Assembly: GCA_021292105.1 (NCBI GenBank)
Contig: CM037866.1
Location: forward strand, 1,783,256-1,847,255
Origin: Anadara kagoshimensis
Lineage: Eukaryota; Mollusca; Bivalvia; Arcoida; Arcidae
DNA length: 64,000 nt
Direction: 5' to 3'
Part shown: in pieces, positions 24,801 to 38,974 of the stretch
How the letters are laid out: each line of letters opens with the position of its first letter
Numbering within the stretch: position 1 is the stretch's first letter
Notes under the pieces: generated by a model
Seen by the model: only the letters and a program-made list of their open reading frames with translations
The model's database searches: none
What the model was told of the DNA's origin: nothing
Made by a program: the position numbers and the translations under genes

Positions 24801-27800
24801 CACTTAGAGTCAGTATGACAGTCCGACTGTTCGCATTCCACAATTCTGGTTCCCTTACAGAGTGACGTTTTATTATCACTTTCAGTTAGAGTCAGTATGA
24901 CAGGTCCGACTGTTCGCATTCCACAATTCTGGTTCCCTTACAGAGTGACGTTTTATTATCACTTTCACTTAGAGTCAGTATGACAGGTCCGACTGTTCGC
25001 ATTCCACAATTCTGGTTCCCTTACAGAGTGACGTTTTATTATCACTTTCACTTAGAGTCAGTATGACAGGTCCGACTGTTCGCATTCCACAATTCTGGTT
25101 CCCTTACAGAGTGACGTCTTATTATCACTTTCACTTAGAGTTGGTATGACAGGTCCGACTGTTCGCATTCCACAATTCTGGTTCCCTTACAGAGTGACGT
25201 TTTATTATCACTTTCAGTTAGAGTTGGTATGACAGGTCCGACTGTTCGCATTCCACAATTCTGGTTCCCTTACAGAGTGACGTTTTATTATCACTTTCAG
25301 TTAGAGTCAGTATGACAGGTCCGACTGTTCGCATTCCACAATTCTGGTTCCCTTACAGAGTGACGTTTTATTATCACTTTCAGTTAGAGTCAGTATGACA
25401 GGTCCGACTTTCGCATTCCCAATTCTGGTTCCCTTACAGAGTGACGTTTTATTATCACTTTCAGTTAGAGTCAGTATGACAGGTCCGACTGTTCGCATTC
25501 CACAATTCTGGTTCCCTTACAGAGTGACGTTTTATTATCACTTTCACTTAGAGTCAGTATGACAGGTCCGACTGTTCGCATTCCACAATTCTGGTTCCCT
25601 TACAGAGTGACGCTTTATTATCACTTTCAGTTAGAGTTGGTATGACAGGTCCGACTGTTCGCATTCCACAATTCTGGTTCCCTTACAGAGTGACGTTATT
25701 ATCACTTTCAGTTAGAGTCAGTATGACAGGTCCGACTGTTCGCATTCCACAATTCTGGTTCCCTTACAGAGTGACGGTTTTATTATCACTTTCAGTTAGA
25801 GTCAGTATGACAGGTCCGACTGTTCGCATTCCACAATTCTGGTTCCCTTACAGAGTGACGTTTTATTATCACTTTCAGTTAGAGTCAGTATGACAGGTCC
25901 GACTGTTCGCATTCCACAATTCTGGTTCCCTTACAGAGTGACGTTTTATTATCACTTTCAGTTAGAGTTGGTATGACAGGTCCGACTGTTCGCATTCCAC
26001 AATTCTGGTTCCCTTACAGAGTGACGTTTTATTATCACTTTCAGTTAGAGTCAGTATGACAGGTCCGACTGTTCGCATTCCACAATTCTGTTCCCTTACA
26101 GAGTGACGCTTTATTATCACTTTCAGTTAGAGTCAGTATGACAGGTCCGACTGTTCGCATTCCACAATTCTGGTTCCCTTACAGAGTGACGTTTTATTAT
26201 CACTTTCAGTTAGAGTTGGTATGACAGGTCCGACTGTTCGCATTCCACAATTCTGGTTCCCTTACAGAGTGACGTTTTATTATCACTTTCAGTTAGAGTC
26301 AGTATGACAGGTCCGACTGTTCGCATTCCACAATTCTGGTTCCCTTACAGAGTGACGCTTTATTATCACTTTCAGTTAGAGTCAGTATGACAGGTCCGAC
26401 TGTTCGCATTCCACAATTCTGGTTCCCTTACAGAGTGACGTTTTATTATCACTTTCACTTAGAGTCAGTATGACAGGTCCGACTGTTCGCATTCCACAAT
26501 TCTGGTTCCCTTACAGAGTGACGTTTTATTATCACTTTCAGTTAGAGTTGGTATGACAGGTCCGACTGTTCGCATTCCACAATTCTGGTTCCCTTACAGA
26601 GTGACGTTTTATTATCACTTTCAGTTAGAGTCAGTATGACAGGTCCGACTGTTCGCATTCCACAATTCTGGTTCCCTTACAGAGTGACGTTTTATTATCA
26701 CTTTCACTTAGAGTCAGTATGACAGGTCCGACTGTTCGCATTCCACAATTCTGGTTCCCTTACAGAGTGACGTTTTATTATCACTTTCACTTAGAGTTGG
26801 TATGACAGGTCCGACTGTTCGCATTCCACAATTCTGGTTCCCTTACAGAGTGACGTTTTATTATCACTTTCACTTAGAGTCAGTATGACAGGTCCGACTG
26901 TTCGCATTCCACAATTCTGGTTCCCTTACAGAGTGACGCTTTATTATCACTTTCAGTTAGAGTTGGTATGACAGGTCCGACTGTTCGCATTCCACAATTC
27001 TGGTTCCCTTACAGAGTGACGTTTTATTATCACTTTCACTTAGAGTTGGTATGACAGGTCCGACTGTTCGCATTCCACAATTCTGGTTCCCTTACAGAGT
27101 GACGTTTTATTATCACTTTCACTTAGAGTCAGTATGACAGGTCCGACTGTTCGCATTCCACAATTCTGGTTCCCTTACAGAGTGACGTTTTATTATCACT
27201 TTCACTTAGAGTCAGTATGACAGGTCCGACTGTTCGCATTCCACAATTCTGGTTCCCTTACAGAGTGACGTTTTATTATCACTTTCACTTAGAGTTGGTA
27301 TGACAGGTCCGACTGTTCGCATTCCACAATTCTGGTTCCCTTACAGAGTGACGTTTTATTATCACTTTCACTTAGAGTCAGTATGACAGGTCCGACTGTT
27401 CGCATTCCACAATTCTGGTTCCCTTACAGAGTGACGTTTTATTATCACTTTCAGTTAGAGTCAGTATGACAGGTCCGACTGTTCGCATTCCACAATTCTG
27501 GTTCCCTTACAGAGTGACGTCTTATTATCACTTTCACTTAGAGTCAGTATGACAGGTCCGACTGTTCGCATTCCACAATTCTGGTTCCCTTACAGAGTGA
27601 CGTTTTATTATCACTTTCAGTTAGAGTTGGTATGACAGGTCCGACTGTTCGCATTCCACAATTCTGGTTCCCTTACAGAGTGACGTTTAATTATCACTTT
27701 CAGTTAGAGTCAGTATGACAGGTCCGACTGTTCGCATTCCACAATTCTGGTTCCCTTACAGAGTGACGTCTTATTATCACTTTCACTTAGAGTCAGTATG

Positions 27801-30800
27801 ACAGGTCCGACTGTTCGCATTCCACAATTCTGGTTCCCTTACAGAGTGACGTTTTATATCACTTTCAGTTAGAGTTGGTATGACAGGTCCGACTGTTCGC
27901 ATTCCACAATTCTGGTTCCCTTACAGAGTGACGTTTATTATCACTTTCAGTTAGAGTCAGTATGACAGGTCCGACTGTTCGCATTCCACAATTCTGGTTC
28001 CCTTACAGAGTGACGTCTTATTATCACTTTCACTTAGAGTCAGTATGACAGGTCCGACTGTTCGCATTCCACAATTCTGGTTCCCTTACAGAGTGACGTC
28101 TTATTATCACTTTCACTTAGAGTCAGTATGACAGGTCCGACTGTTCGCATTCCACAATTCTGGTTCCCTTACAGAGTGACGTTTTATTATCACTTTCAGT
28201 TAGAGTTGGTATGACAGGTCCGACTGTTCGCATTCCACAATTCTGGTTCCCTTACAGAGTGACGTTTTATTATCACTTTCAGTTAGATTCGGTATGACAG
28301 GTCCGACTGTTCGCATTCCACAATTCTGGTTCCCTTACAGAGTGACGTCTTATTATCACTTTCACTTAGAGTCAGTATGACAGGTCCGACTGTTCGCATT
28401 CCACAATTCTGGTTCCCTTACAGAGTGACGTTTTATTATCACTTTCAGTTAGAGTTGGTATGACAGGTCCGACTGTTCGCATTCCACAATTCTGGTTCCC
28501 TTACAGAGTGACGTTTTATTATCACTTTCAGTTAGAGTCAGTATGACAGGTCCGACTGTTCGCATTCCACAATTCTGTTCCCTTACAGAGTGACGTCTTA
28601 TTATCACTTTCACTTAGAGTCAGTATGACAGGTCCGACTGTTCGCATTCCACAATTCTGGTTCCCTTACAGAGTGACGTTTTATTATCACTTTCACTAGA
28701 GTTGGTATGACAGGTCCGACTGTTCGCATTCCACAATTCTGGTTCCCTTACAGAGTGACGTTTTATTATCACTTTCACTTAGAGTCAGTATGACAGGTCC
28801 GACTGTTCGCATTCCACAATTCTGGTTCCCTTACAGAGTGACGTTTTATTATCACTTTCACTTAGAGTTGGTATGACAGGTCCGACTGTTCGCATTCCAC
28901 AATTCTGGTTCCCTTACAGAGTGACGTTTTATTATCACTTTCAGTTAGAGTCAGTATGACAGGTCCGACTGTTCGCATTCCACAATTCTGGTTCCCTTAC
29001 AGAGTGACGTCTTATTATCACTTTCACTTAGAGTCAGTATGACAGGTCCGACTGTTCGCATTCCACAATTCTGGTTCCCTTACAGAGTGACGTTTTATTA
29101 TCACTTTCAGTTAGAGTTGGTATGACAGGTCCGACTGTTCGCATTCCACAATTCTGGTTCCCTTACAGAGTGACGTTTTATTATCACTTTCAGTTAGAGT
29201 CAGTATGACAGGTCCGACTGTTCGCATTCCACAATTCTGGTTCCCTTACAGAGTGACGTCTTATTATCACTTTCACTTAGAGTCAGTATGACAGGTCCGA
29301 CTGTTCGCATTCCACAATTCTGGTTCCCTTACAGAGTGACGTTTTATTATCACTTTCAGTTAGAGTTGGTATGACAGGTCCGACTGTTCGCATTCCACAA
29401 TTCTGGTTCCCTTACAGAGTGACGTTTTATTATCACTTTCAGTTAGAGTCAGTATGACAGGTCCGACTGTTCGCATTCCACAATTCTGGTTCCCTTACAG
29501 AGTGACGTCTTATTATCACTTTCACTTAGAGTCAGTATGACATGTCCGACTGTTCGCATTCCACAATTCTGGTTCCCTTACAGAGTGACGTCTTATTATC
29601 ACTTTCACTTAGAGTCAGTATGACAGGTCCGACTGTTCGCATTCCACAATTCTGGTTCCCTTACAGAGTGACGTTTTATTATCACTTTCAGTTAGAGTTG
29701 GTATGACAGGTCCGACTGTTCGCATTCCACAATTCTGGTTCCCTTACAGAGTGACGTTTTATTATCACTTTCAGTTAGAGTCAGTATGACAGGTCCGACT
29801 GTTCGCATTCCACAATTCTGGTTCCCTTACAGAGTGACGTCTTATTATCACTTTCACTTAGAGTCAGTATGACAGGTCCGACTGTTCGCATTCCACAATT
29901 CTGGTTCCCTTACAGAGTGACGTTTTATTATCACTTTCAGTTAGAGTTGGTATGACAGGTCCGACTGTTCGCATTCCACAATTCTGGTTCCCTTACAGAG
30001 TGACGTTTTATTATCACTTTCAGTTAGAGTCAGTATGACAGGTCCGACTGTTCGCATTCCACAATTCTGGTTCCCTTACAGAGTGACGTCTTATTATCAC
30101 TTTCACTTAGAGTCAGTATGACAGGTCCGACTGTTCGCATTCCACAATTCTGGTTCCCTTACAGAGTGACGTCTTATTATCACTTTCACTTAGAGTCAGT
30201 ATGACAGGTCCGACTGTTCGCATTCCACAATTCTGGTTCCCTTACAGAGTGACGTTTTATTATCACTTTCAGTTAGAGTTGGTATGACAGGTCCGACTGT
30301 TCGCATTCCACAATTCTGGTTCCCTTACAGAGTGACGTTTTATTATCACTTTCAGTTAGAGTAGTATGACAGGTCCGACTGTTCGCATTCCACAATTCTG
30401 GTTCCCTTACAGAGTGACGTCTTATTATCACTTTCACTTAGAGTCAGTATGACAGGTCCGACTGTTCGCATTCCACAATTCTGGTTCCCTTACAGAGTGA
30501 CGTTTTATTATCACTTCAGTTAGAGTTGGTATGACAGGTCCGACTGTTCGCATTCCACAATTCTGGTTCCCTTACAGAGTGACGTTTTATTATCACTTTC
30601 AGTTAGAGTCAGTATGACAGGTCCGACTGTTCGCATTCCACAATTCTGGTTCCCTTACAGAGTGACGTCTTATTATCACTTTCACTTAGAGTCAGTATGA
30701 CAGGTCCGACTGTTCGCATTCCACAATTCTGGTTCCCTTACAGAGTGACGTTTTATTATCACTTTCAGTTAGAGTTGGTATGACAGGTCCGACTGTTCGC

Positions 30801-33800
30801 ATTCCACAATTCTGGTTCCCTTACAGAGTGACGTTTTATTATCACTTTCACTTAGAGTCAGTATGACAGGTCCGACTGTTCGCATTCCACAATTCTGGTT
30901 CCCTTACAGAGTGACGTTTTATTATCACTTTCACTTAGAGTTGGTATGACAGGTCCGACTGTTCGCATTCCACAATTCTGGTTCCCTTACAGAGTGACGT
31001 TTTATTATCACTTTCAGTTAGAGTCAGTATGACAGGTCCGACTGTTCGCATTCCACAATTCTGGTTCCCTTACAGAGTGACGTTTTATTATCACTTTCAG
31101 TTAGAGTTGGTATGACAGGTCCGACTGTTCGCATTCCACAATTCTGGTTCCCTTACAGAGTGACGTCTTATTATCACTTTCACTTAGAGTCAGTATGACA
31201 GGTCCGACTGTTCGCATTCCACAATTCTGGTTCCCTTACAGAGTGACGTTTTATTATCACTTTCAGTTAGAGTTGGTATGACAGGTCCGACTGTTCGCAT
31301 TCCACAATTCTGGTTCCCTTACAGAGTGACGTTTTATTATCACTTTCAGTTAGAGTTGGTATGACAGGTCCGACTGTTCGCATTCCACAATTCTGGTTCC
31401 CTTACAGAGTGACGTTTTATTATCACTTTCAGTTAGAGTCAGTATGACAGGTCCGACTGTTCGCATTCCACAATTCTGGTTCCCTTACAGAGTGACGTCT
31501 TATTATCACTTTCACTTAGAGTCAGTATGACAGGTCCGACTGTTCGCATTCCACAATTCTGGTTCCCTTACAGAGTGACGTTTTTATTATCACTTTCAGT
31601 TAGAGTCAGTATGACAGGTCCGACTGTTCGCATTCCACAATTCTGGTTCCCTTACAGAGTGACGTTTTATTATCACTTTCAGTTAGAGTCAGTATGACAG
31701 GTCCGACTGTTCGCATTCCACAATTCTGGTTCCCTTACAGAGTGACGTTTTATTATCACTTTCACTTAGAGTTGGTATGACAGGTCCGACTGTTCGCATT
31801 CCACAATTCTGGTTCCCTTACAGAGTGACGTTTTATTATCACTTTCACTTAGAGTCAGTATGACAGGTCCGACTGTTCGCATTCCACAATTCTGGTTCCC
31901 TTACAGAGTGACGCTTTATTATCACTTTCAGTTAGAGTTGGTATGACAGGTCCGACTGTTCGCATTCCACAATTCTGGTTCCCTTACAGAGTGACGTTTT
32001 ATTATCACTTTCACTTAGAGTTGGTATGACAGGTCCGACTGTTCGCATTCCACAATTCTGGTTCCCTTACAGAGTGACGTTTTATTATCACTTTCACTTA
32101 GAGTCAGTATGACAGGTCCGACTGTTCGCATTCCACAATTCTGGTTCCCTTACAGAGTGACGTTTTATTATCACTTTCACTTAGAGTCAGTATGACAGGT
32201 CCGACTGTTCGCATTCCACAATTCTGGTTCCCTTACAGAGTGACGTTTTATTATCACTTTCACTTAGAGTTGGTATGACAGGTCCGACTGTTCGCATTCC
32301 ACAATTCTGGTTCCCTTACAGAGTGACGTTTTATTATCACTTTCACTTAGAGTCAGTATGACAGGTCCGACTGTTCGCATTCCACAATTCTGGTTCCCTT
32401 ACAGAGTGACGTTTTATTATCACTTTCAGTTAGAGTCAGTATGACAGGTCCGACTGTTCGCATTCCACAATTCTGGTTCCCTTACAGAGTGACGTCTTAT
32501 TATCACTTTCACTTAGAGTCAGTATGACAGGTCCGACTGTTCGCATTCCACAATTCTGGTTCCCTTACAGAGTGACGTTTTATTATCACTTTCAGTTAGA
32601 GTTGGTATGACAGGTCCGACTGTTCGCATTCCACAATTCTGGTTCCCTTACAGAGTGACGTTTAATTATCACTTTCAGTTAGAGTCAGTATGACAGGTCC
32701 GACTGTTCGCATTCCACAATTCTGGTTCCCTTACAGAGTGACGTCTTATTATCACTTTCACTTAGAGTCAGTATGACAGGTCCGACTGTTCGCATTCCAC
32801 AATTCTGGTTCCCTTACAGAGTGACGTTTTATTATCACTTTCAGTTAGAGTTGGTATGACAGGTCCGACTGTTCGCATTCCACAATTCTGGTTCCCTTAC
32901 AGAGTGACGTTTTATTATCACTTTCAGTTAGAGTCAGTATGACAGGTCCGACTGTTCGCATTCCACAATTCTGGTTCCCTTACAGAGTGACGTCTTATTA
33001 TCACTTTCACTTAGAGTCAGTATGACAGGTCCGACTGTTCGCATTCCACAATTCTGGTTCCCTTACAGAGTGACGTCTTATTATCACTTTCACTTAGAGT
33101 CAGTATGACAGGTCCGACTGTTCGCATTCCACAATTCTGGTTCCCTTACAGAGTGACGTTTTATTATCACTTTCAGTTAGAGTTGGTATGACAGGTCCGA
33201 CTGTTCGCATTCCACAATTCTGGTTCCCTTACAGAGTGACGTTTTATTATCACTTTCAGTTAGAGTCGGTATGACAGGTCCGACTGTTCGCATTCCACAA
33301 TTCTGGTTCCCTTACAGAGTGACGTCTTATTATCACTTTCACTTAGAGTCAGTATGACAGGTCCGACTGTTCGCATTCCACAATTCTGGTTCCCTTACAG
33401 AGTGACGTTTTATTATCACTTTCAGTTAGAGTTGGTATGACAGGTCCGACTGTTCGCATTCCACAATTCTGGTTCCCTTACAGAGTGACGTTTTATTATC
33501 ACTTTCAGTTAGAGTCAGTATGACAGGTCCGACTGTTCGCATTCCACAATTCTGGTTCCCTTACAGAGTGACGTCTTATTATCACTTTCACTTAGAGTCA
33601 GTATGACAGGTCCGACTGTTCGCATTCCACAATTCTGGTTCCCTTACAGAGTGACGTTTTATTATCACTTTCACTTAGAGTTGGTATGACAGGTCCGACT
33701 GTTCGCATTCCACAATTCTGGTTCCCTTACAGAGTGACGTTTTATTATCACTTTCACTTAGAGTCAGTATGACAGGTCCGACTGTTCGCATTCCACAATT

Positions 33801-36800
33801 CTGGTTCCCTTACAGAGTGACGTTTTATTATCACTTTCACTTAGAGTTGGTATGACAGGTCCGACTGTTCGCATTCCACAATTCTGGTTCCCTTACAGAG
33901 TGACGTTTTATTATCACTTTCAGTTAGAGTCAGTATGACAGGTCCGACTGTTCGCATTCCACAATTCTGGTTCCCTTACAGAGTGACGTCTTATTATCAC
34001 TTTCACTTAGAGTCAGTATGACAGGTCCGACTGTTCGCATTCCACAATTCTGGTTCCCTTACAGAGTGACGTTTTATTATCACTTTCAGTTAGAGTTGGT
34101 ATGACAGGTCCGACTGTTCGCATTCCACAATTCTGGTTCCCTTACAGAGTGACGTTTTATTATCACTTTCAGTTAGAGTCAGTATGACAGGTCCGACTGT
34201 TCGCATTCCACAATTCTGGTTCCCTTACAGAGTGACGTCTTATTATCACTTTCACTTAGAGTCAGTATGACAGGTCCGACTGTTCGCATTCCACAATTCT
34301 GGTTCCCTTACAGAGTGACGTTTTATTATCACTTTCAGTTAGAGTTGGTATGACAGGTCCGACTGTTCGCATTCCACAATTCTGGTTCCCTTACAGAGTG
34401 ACGTTTTATTATCACTTTCAGTTAGAGTCAGTATGACAGGTCCGACTGTTCGCATTCCACAATTCTGGTTCCCTTACAGAGTGACGTCTTATTATCACTT
34501 TCACTTAGAGTCAGTATGACATGTCCGACTGTTCGCATTCCACAATTCTGGTTCCCTTACAGAGTGACGTCTTATTATCACTTTCACTTAGAGTCAGTAT
34601 GACAGGTCCGACTGTTCGCATTCCACAATTCTGGTTCCCTTACAGAGTGACGTTTTATTATCACTTTCAGTTAGAGTTGGTATGACAGGTCCGACTGTTC
34701 GCATTCCACAATTCTGGTTCCCTTACAGAGTGACGTTTTATTATCACTTTCAGTTAGAGTCAGTATGACAGGTCCGACTGTTCGCATTCCACAATTCTGG
34801 TTCCCTTACAGAGTGACGTCTTATTATCACTTTCACTTAGAGTCAGTATGACAGGTCCGACTGTTCGCATTCCACAATTCTGGTTCCCTTACAGAGTGAC
34901 GTTTTATTATCACTTTCAGTTAGAGTTGGTATGACAGGTCCGACTGTTCGCATTCCACAATTCTGGTTCCCTTACAGAGTGACGTTTTATTATCACTTTC
35001 AGTTAGAGTCAGTATGACAGGTCCGACTGTTCGCATTCCACAATTCTGGTTCCCTTACAGAGTGACGTCTTATTATCACTTTCACTTAGAGTCAGTATGA
35101 CAGGTCCGACTGTTCGCATTCCACAATTCTGGTTCCCTTACAGAGTGACGTCTTATTATCACTTTCACTTAGAGTCAGTATGACAGGTCCGACTGTTCGC
35201 ATTCCACAATTCTGGTTCCCTTACAGAGTGACGTTTTATTATCACTTTCAGTTAGAGTTGGTATGACAGGTCCGACTGTTCGCATTCCACAATTCTGGTT
35301 CCCTTACAGAGTGACGTTTTATTATCACTTTCAGTTAGAGTCAGTATGACAGGTCCGACTGTTCGCATTCCACAATTCTGGTTCCCTTACAGAGTGACGT
35401 CTTATTATCACTTTCACTTAGAGTCAGTATGACAGGTCCGACTGTTCGCATTCCACAATTCTGGTTCCCTTACAGAGTGACGTTTTATTATCACTTTCAG
35501 TTAGAGTTGGTATGACAGGTCCGACTGTTCGCATTCCACAATTCTGGTTCCCTTACAGAGTGACGTTTTATTATCACTTTCAGTTAGAGTCAGTATGACA
35601 GGTCCGACTGTTCGCATTCCACAATTCTGGTTCCCTTACAGAGTGACGTCTTATTATCACTTTCACTTAGAGTCAGTATGACAGGTCCGACTGTTCGCAT
35701 TCCACAATTCTGGTTCCCTTACAGAGTGACGTTTTATTATCACTTTCAGTTAGAGTTGGTATGACAGGTCCGACTGTTCGCATTCCACAATTCTGGTTCC
35801 CTTACAGAGTGACGTTTTATTATCACTTTCACTTAGAGTCAGTATGACAGGTCCGACTGTTCGCATTCCACAATTCTGGTTCCCTTACAGAGTGACGTTT
35901 TATTATCACTTTCACTTAGAGTTGGTATGACAGGTCCGACTGTTCGCATTCCACAATTCTGGTTCCCTTACAGAGTGACGTTTTATTATCACTTTCAGTT
36001 AGAGTCAGTATGACAGGTCCGACTGTTCGCATTCCACAATTCTGGTTCCCTTACAGAGTGACGTTTTATTATCACTTTCAGTTAGAGTTGGTATGACAGG
36101 TCCGACTGTTCGCATTCCACAATTCTGGTTCCCTTACAGAGTGACGTCTTATTATCACTTTCACTTAGAGTCAGTATGACAGGTCCGACTGTTCGCATTC
36201 CACAATTCTGGTTCCCTTACAGAGTGACGTTTTATTATCACTTTCAGTTAGAGTTGGTATGACAGGTCCGACTGTTCGCATTCCACAATTCTGGTTCCCT
36301 TACAGAGTGACGTTTTATTATCACTTTCAGTTAGAGTTGGTATGACAGGTCCGACTGTTCGCATTCCACAATTCTGGTTCCCTTACAGAGTGACGTTTTA
36401 TTATCACTTTCAGTTAGAGTCAGTATGACAGGTCCGACTGTTCGCATTCCACAATTCTGGTTCCCTTACAGAGTGACGTCTTATTATCACTTTCACTTAG
36501 AGTCAGTATGACAGGTCCGACTGTTCGCATTCCACAATTCTGGTTCCCTTACAGAGTGACGTTTTATTATCACTTTCAGTTAGAGTCAGTATGACAGGTC
36601 CGACTGTTCGCATTCCACAATTCTGGTTCCCTTACAGAGTGACGTTTTATTATCACTTTCAGTTAGAGTCAGTATGACAGGTCCGACTGTTCGCATTCCA
36701 CAATTCTGGTTCCCTTACAGAGTGACGTCTTATTATCACTTTCACTTAGAGTCAGTATGACAGGTCCGACTGTTCGCATTCCACAATTCTGGTTCCCTTA

Positions 36801-38532
36801 CAGAGTGACGTCTTATTATCACTTTCACTTAGAGTCAGTATGACAGGTCCGACTGTTCGCATTCCACAATTCTGGTTCCCTTACAGAGTGACGTTTTATT
36901 ATCACTTTCAGTTAGAGTTGGTATGACAGGTCCGACTGTTCGCATTCCACAATTCTGGTTCCCTTACAGAGTGACGTTTTATTATCACTTTCAGTTAGAG
37001 TCAGTATGACAGGTCCGACTGTTCGCATTCCACAATTCTGGTTCCCTTACAGAGTGACGTCTTATTATCACTTTCACTTAGAGTCAGTATGACAGGTCCG
37101 ACTGTTCGCATTCCACAATTCTGGTTCCCTTACAGAGTGACGTCTTATTATCACTTTCACTTAGAGTCAGTATGACAGGTCCGACTGTTCGCATTCCACA
37201 ATTCTGGTTCCCTTACAGAGTGACGTTTTATTATCACTTTCAGTTAGAGTTGGTATGACAGGTCCGACTGTTCGCATTCCACAATTCTGGTTCCCTTACA
37301 GAGTGACGTTTTATTATCACTTTCAGTTAGAGTCAGTATGACAGGTCCGACTGTTCGCATTCCACAATTCTGGTTCCCTTACAGAGTGACGTCTTATTAT
37401 CACTTTCACTTAGAGTCAGTATGACAGGTCCGACTGTTCGCATTCCACAATTCTGGTTCCCTTACAGAGTGACGTTTTATTATCACTTTCACTTAGAGTT
37501 GGTATGACAGGTCCGACTGTTCGCATTCCACAATTCTGGTTCCCTTACAGAGTGACGTTTTATTATCACTTTCAGTTAGAGTCAGTATGACAGGTCCGAC
37601 TGTTCGCATTCCACAATTCTGGTTCCCTTACAGAGTGACGTCTTATTATCACTTTCACTTAGAGTCAGTATGACAGGTCCGACTGTTCGCATTCCACAAT
37701 TCTGGTTCCCTTACAGAGTGACGTTTTATTATCACTTTCACTTAGAGTTGGTATGACAGGTCCGACTGTTCGCATTCCACAATTCTGGTTCCCTTACAGA
37801 GTGACGTTTTATTATCACTTTCAGTTAGAGTCAGTATGACAGGTCCGACTGTTCGCATTCCACAATTCTGGTTCCCTTACAGAGTGACGTCTTATTATCA
37901 CTTTCACTTAGAGTTGGTATGACAGGTCCGACTGTTCGCATTCCACAATTCTGGTTCCCTTACAGAGTGACGCCTTATTATCACTTTCACTTAGAGTTGG
38001 TATGACAGGTCCGACTGTTCGCATTCCACAATTCTGGTTCCCTTACAGAGTGACGTTTTATTATCATTTTCACTTAGAGTCAGTATGACAGGTCCGACTG
38101 TTCGCATTCCACAATTCTGGTTCCCTTACAGAGTGACGTCTTATTATCATTTTCACTTAGAGTCAGTATGACAGGTCCGACTGTTCGCATTCCACAATTC
38201 TGGTTCCCTTACATAGTGACGCCTTATTATCATTTTCACTTAGAGTCAGTATGACAGGTCCGACTGTTCGCATTCCACAATTCTGGTTCCCTTACATAGT
38301 GACGCCTTATTATCATTTTCACTTAGAGTCAGTATGACAGGTCCGACTGTTCGCATTCCACAATTCTGGTTCCCTTACAGAGTGACGTCTTATTATCACT
38401 TTCACTTAGAGTTGGTATGACAGGTCCGACTGTTCGCATTCCACAATTCTGGTTCCCTTACAGAGTGACGTTTTATTATCACTTTCACTTAGAGTCAGTA
38501 TGACAGGTCCGACTGTTCGCATTCCACAATTC
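21819..38532. repeat. 83-bp satellite DNA array, about 200 copies
   Basis: The unit starts GGTCCGACTGTTCGCATTCC and runs through CTTACAGAGTGACG and TTAGAGTCAGTATGACA. It is 83 bp, and 16.7 kb holds about 201 copies in one orientation. Three variable sites mark subtypes: gacgTTTTatt / gacgTCTTatt / gacgCTTTatt, ttcaCttag / ttcaGttag, and agtCAGtatg / agtTGGtatg. Because 83 is not a multiple of three, all frames close within about 80-95 codons, so it is not coding. The part at 21.8-25.5 kb has many single-base indels, while 25.5-38.5 kb is almost perfect. The left end is lost in the gap. The right end is abrupt at 38532, in the middle of a unit. Confidence 0.97.
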
Positions 38533-38974
38533 TTGCTTATCTATAAAACATTTACGCAACGAGGGGTCTAAATTGGACGACATTGCAGCTTAAATTGGAC
38601 ACGTGTAAACTGATTATCTGAACTCTTGACTAGACCTGGCGGTGATATGGACGGGGAAAATGTATACGTGTATGTCATATAAACTAATCTTGTTGATTGA
38701 ATTATTGGTTAAAACGTTTCACTAGACTAGTGGATTTTATGGTTGAAGGGGACAATTGTGTTTTCCATTCCTAAAAATCTTTAAAGTTTGAAATTACGAA
38801 CTATCAATAACCTTGTCTCCACCGTTTTATAATGGAATAGTCCTAATTATTATTCATAACCAAAGGTCAGACGATAAGGTCAAATTTGTCTGATTTTAAG
38901 TTCAAACGAGGACTATACTCCGAGATTCCGTCAAAACATAATACAAAGAAGAAACTTCAAGAAAGTCCGTAATA
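38533..38974 (+). promoter_or_regulatory. Presumed promoter and 5' UTR of the IgGFc-binding-domain gene
   Basis: Only about 440 bp of unique sequence separates the satellite edge from the start codon. No clear TATA box can be defended. It is called a promoter only because of its position. Confidence 0.3.

Noticed and set aside
21886-25893. Repeated ORFs in the satellite (MTGPTVRIPQFWFP.. and MRTVGPVILTL..)
   Set aside because: They are translations of the 83-bp unit. The frame shifts with each unit and stops recur within about 95 codons.
21819-38532. A CRISPR array
   Set aside because: Units follow each other with no unique spacers, and the context is a eukaryotic genome.
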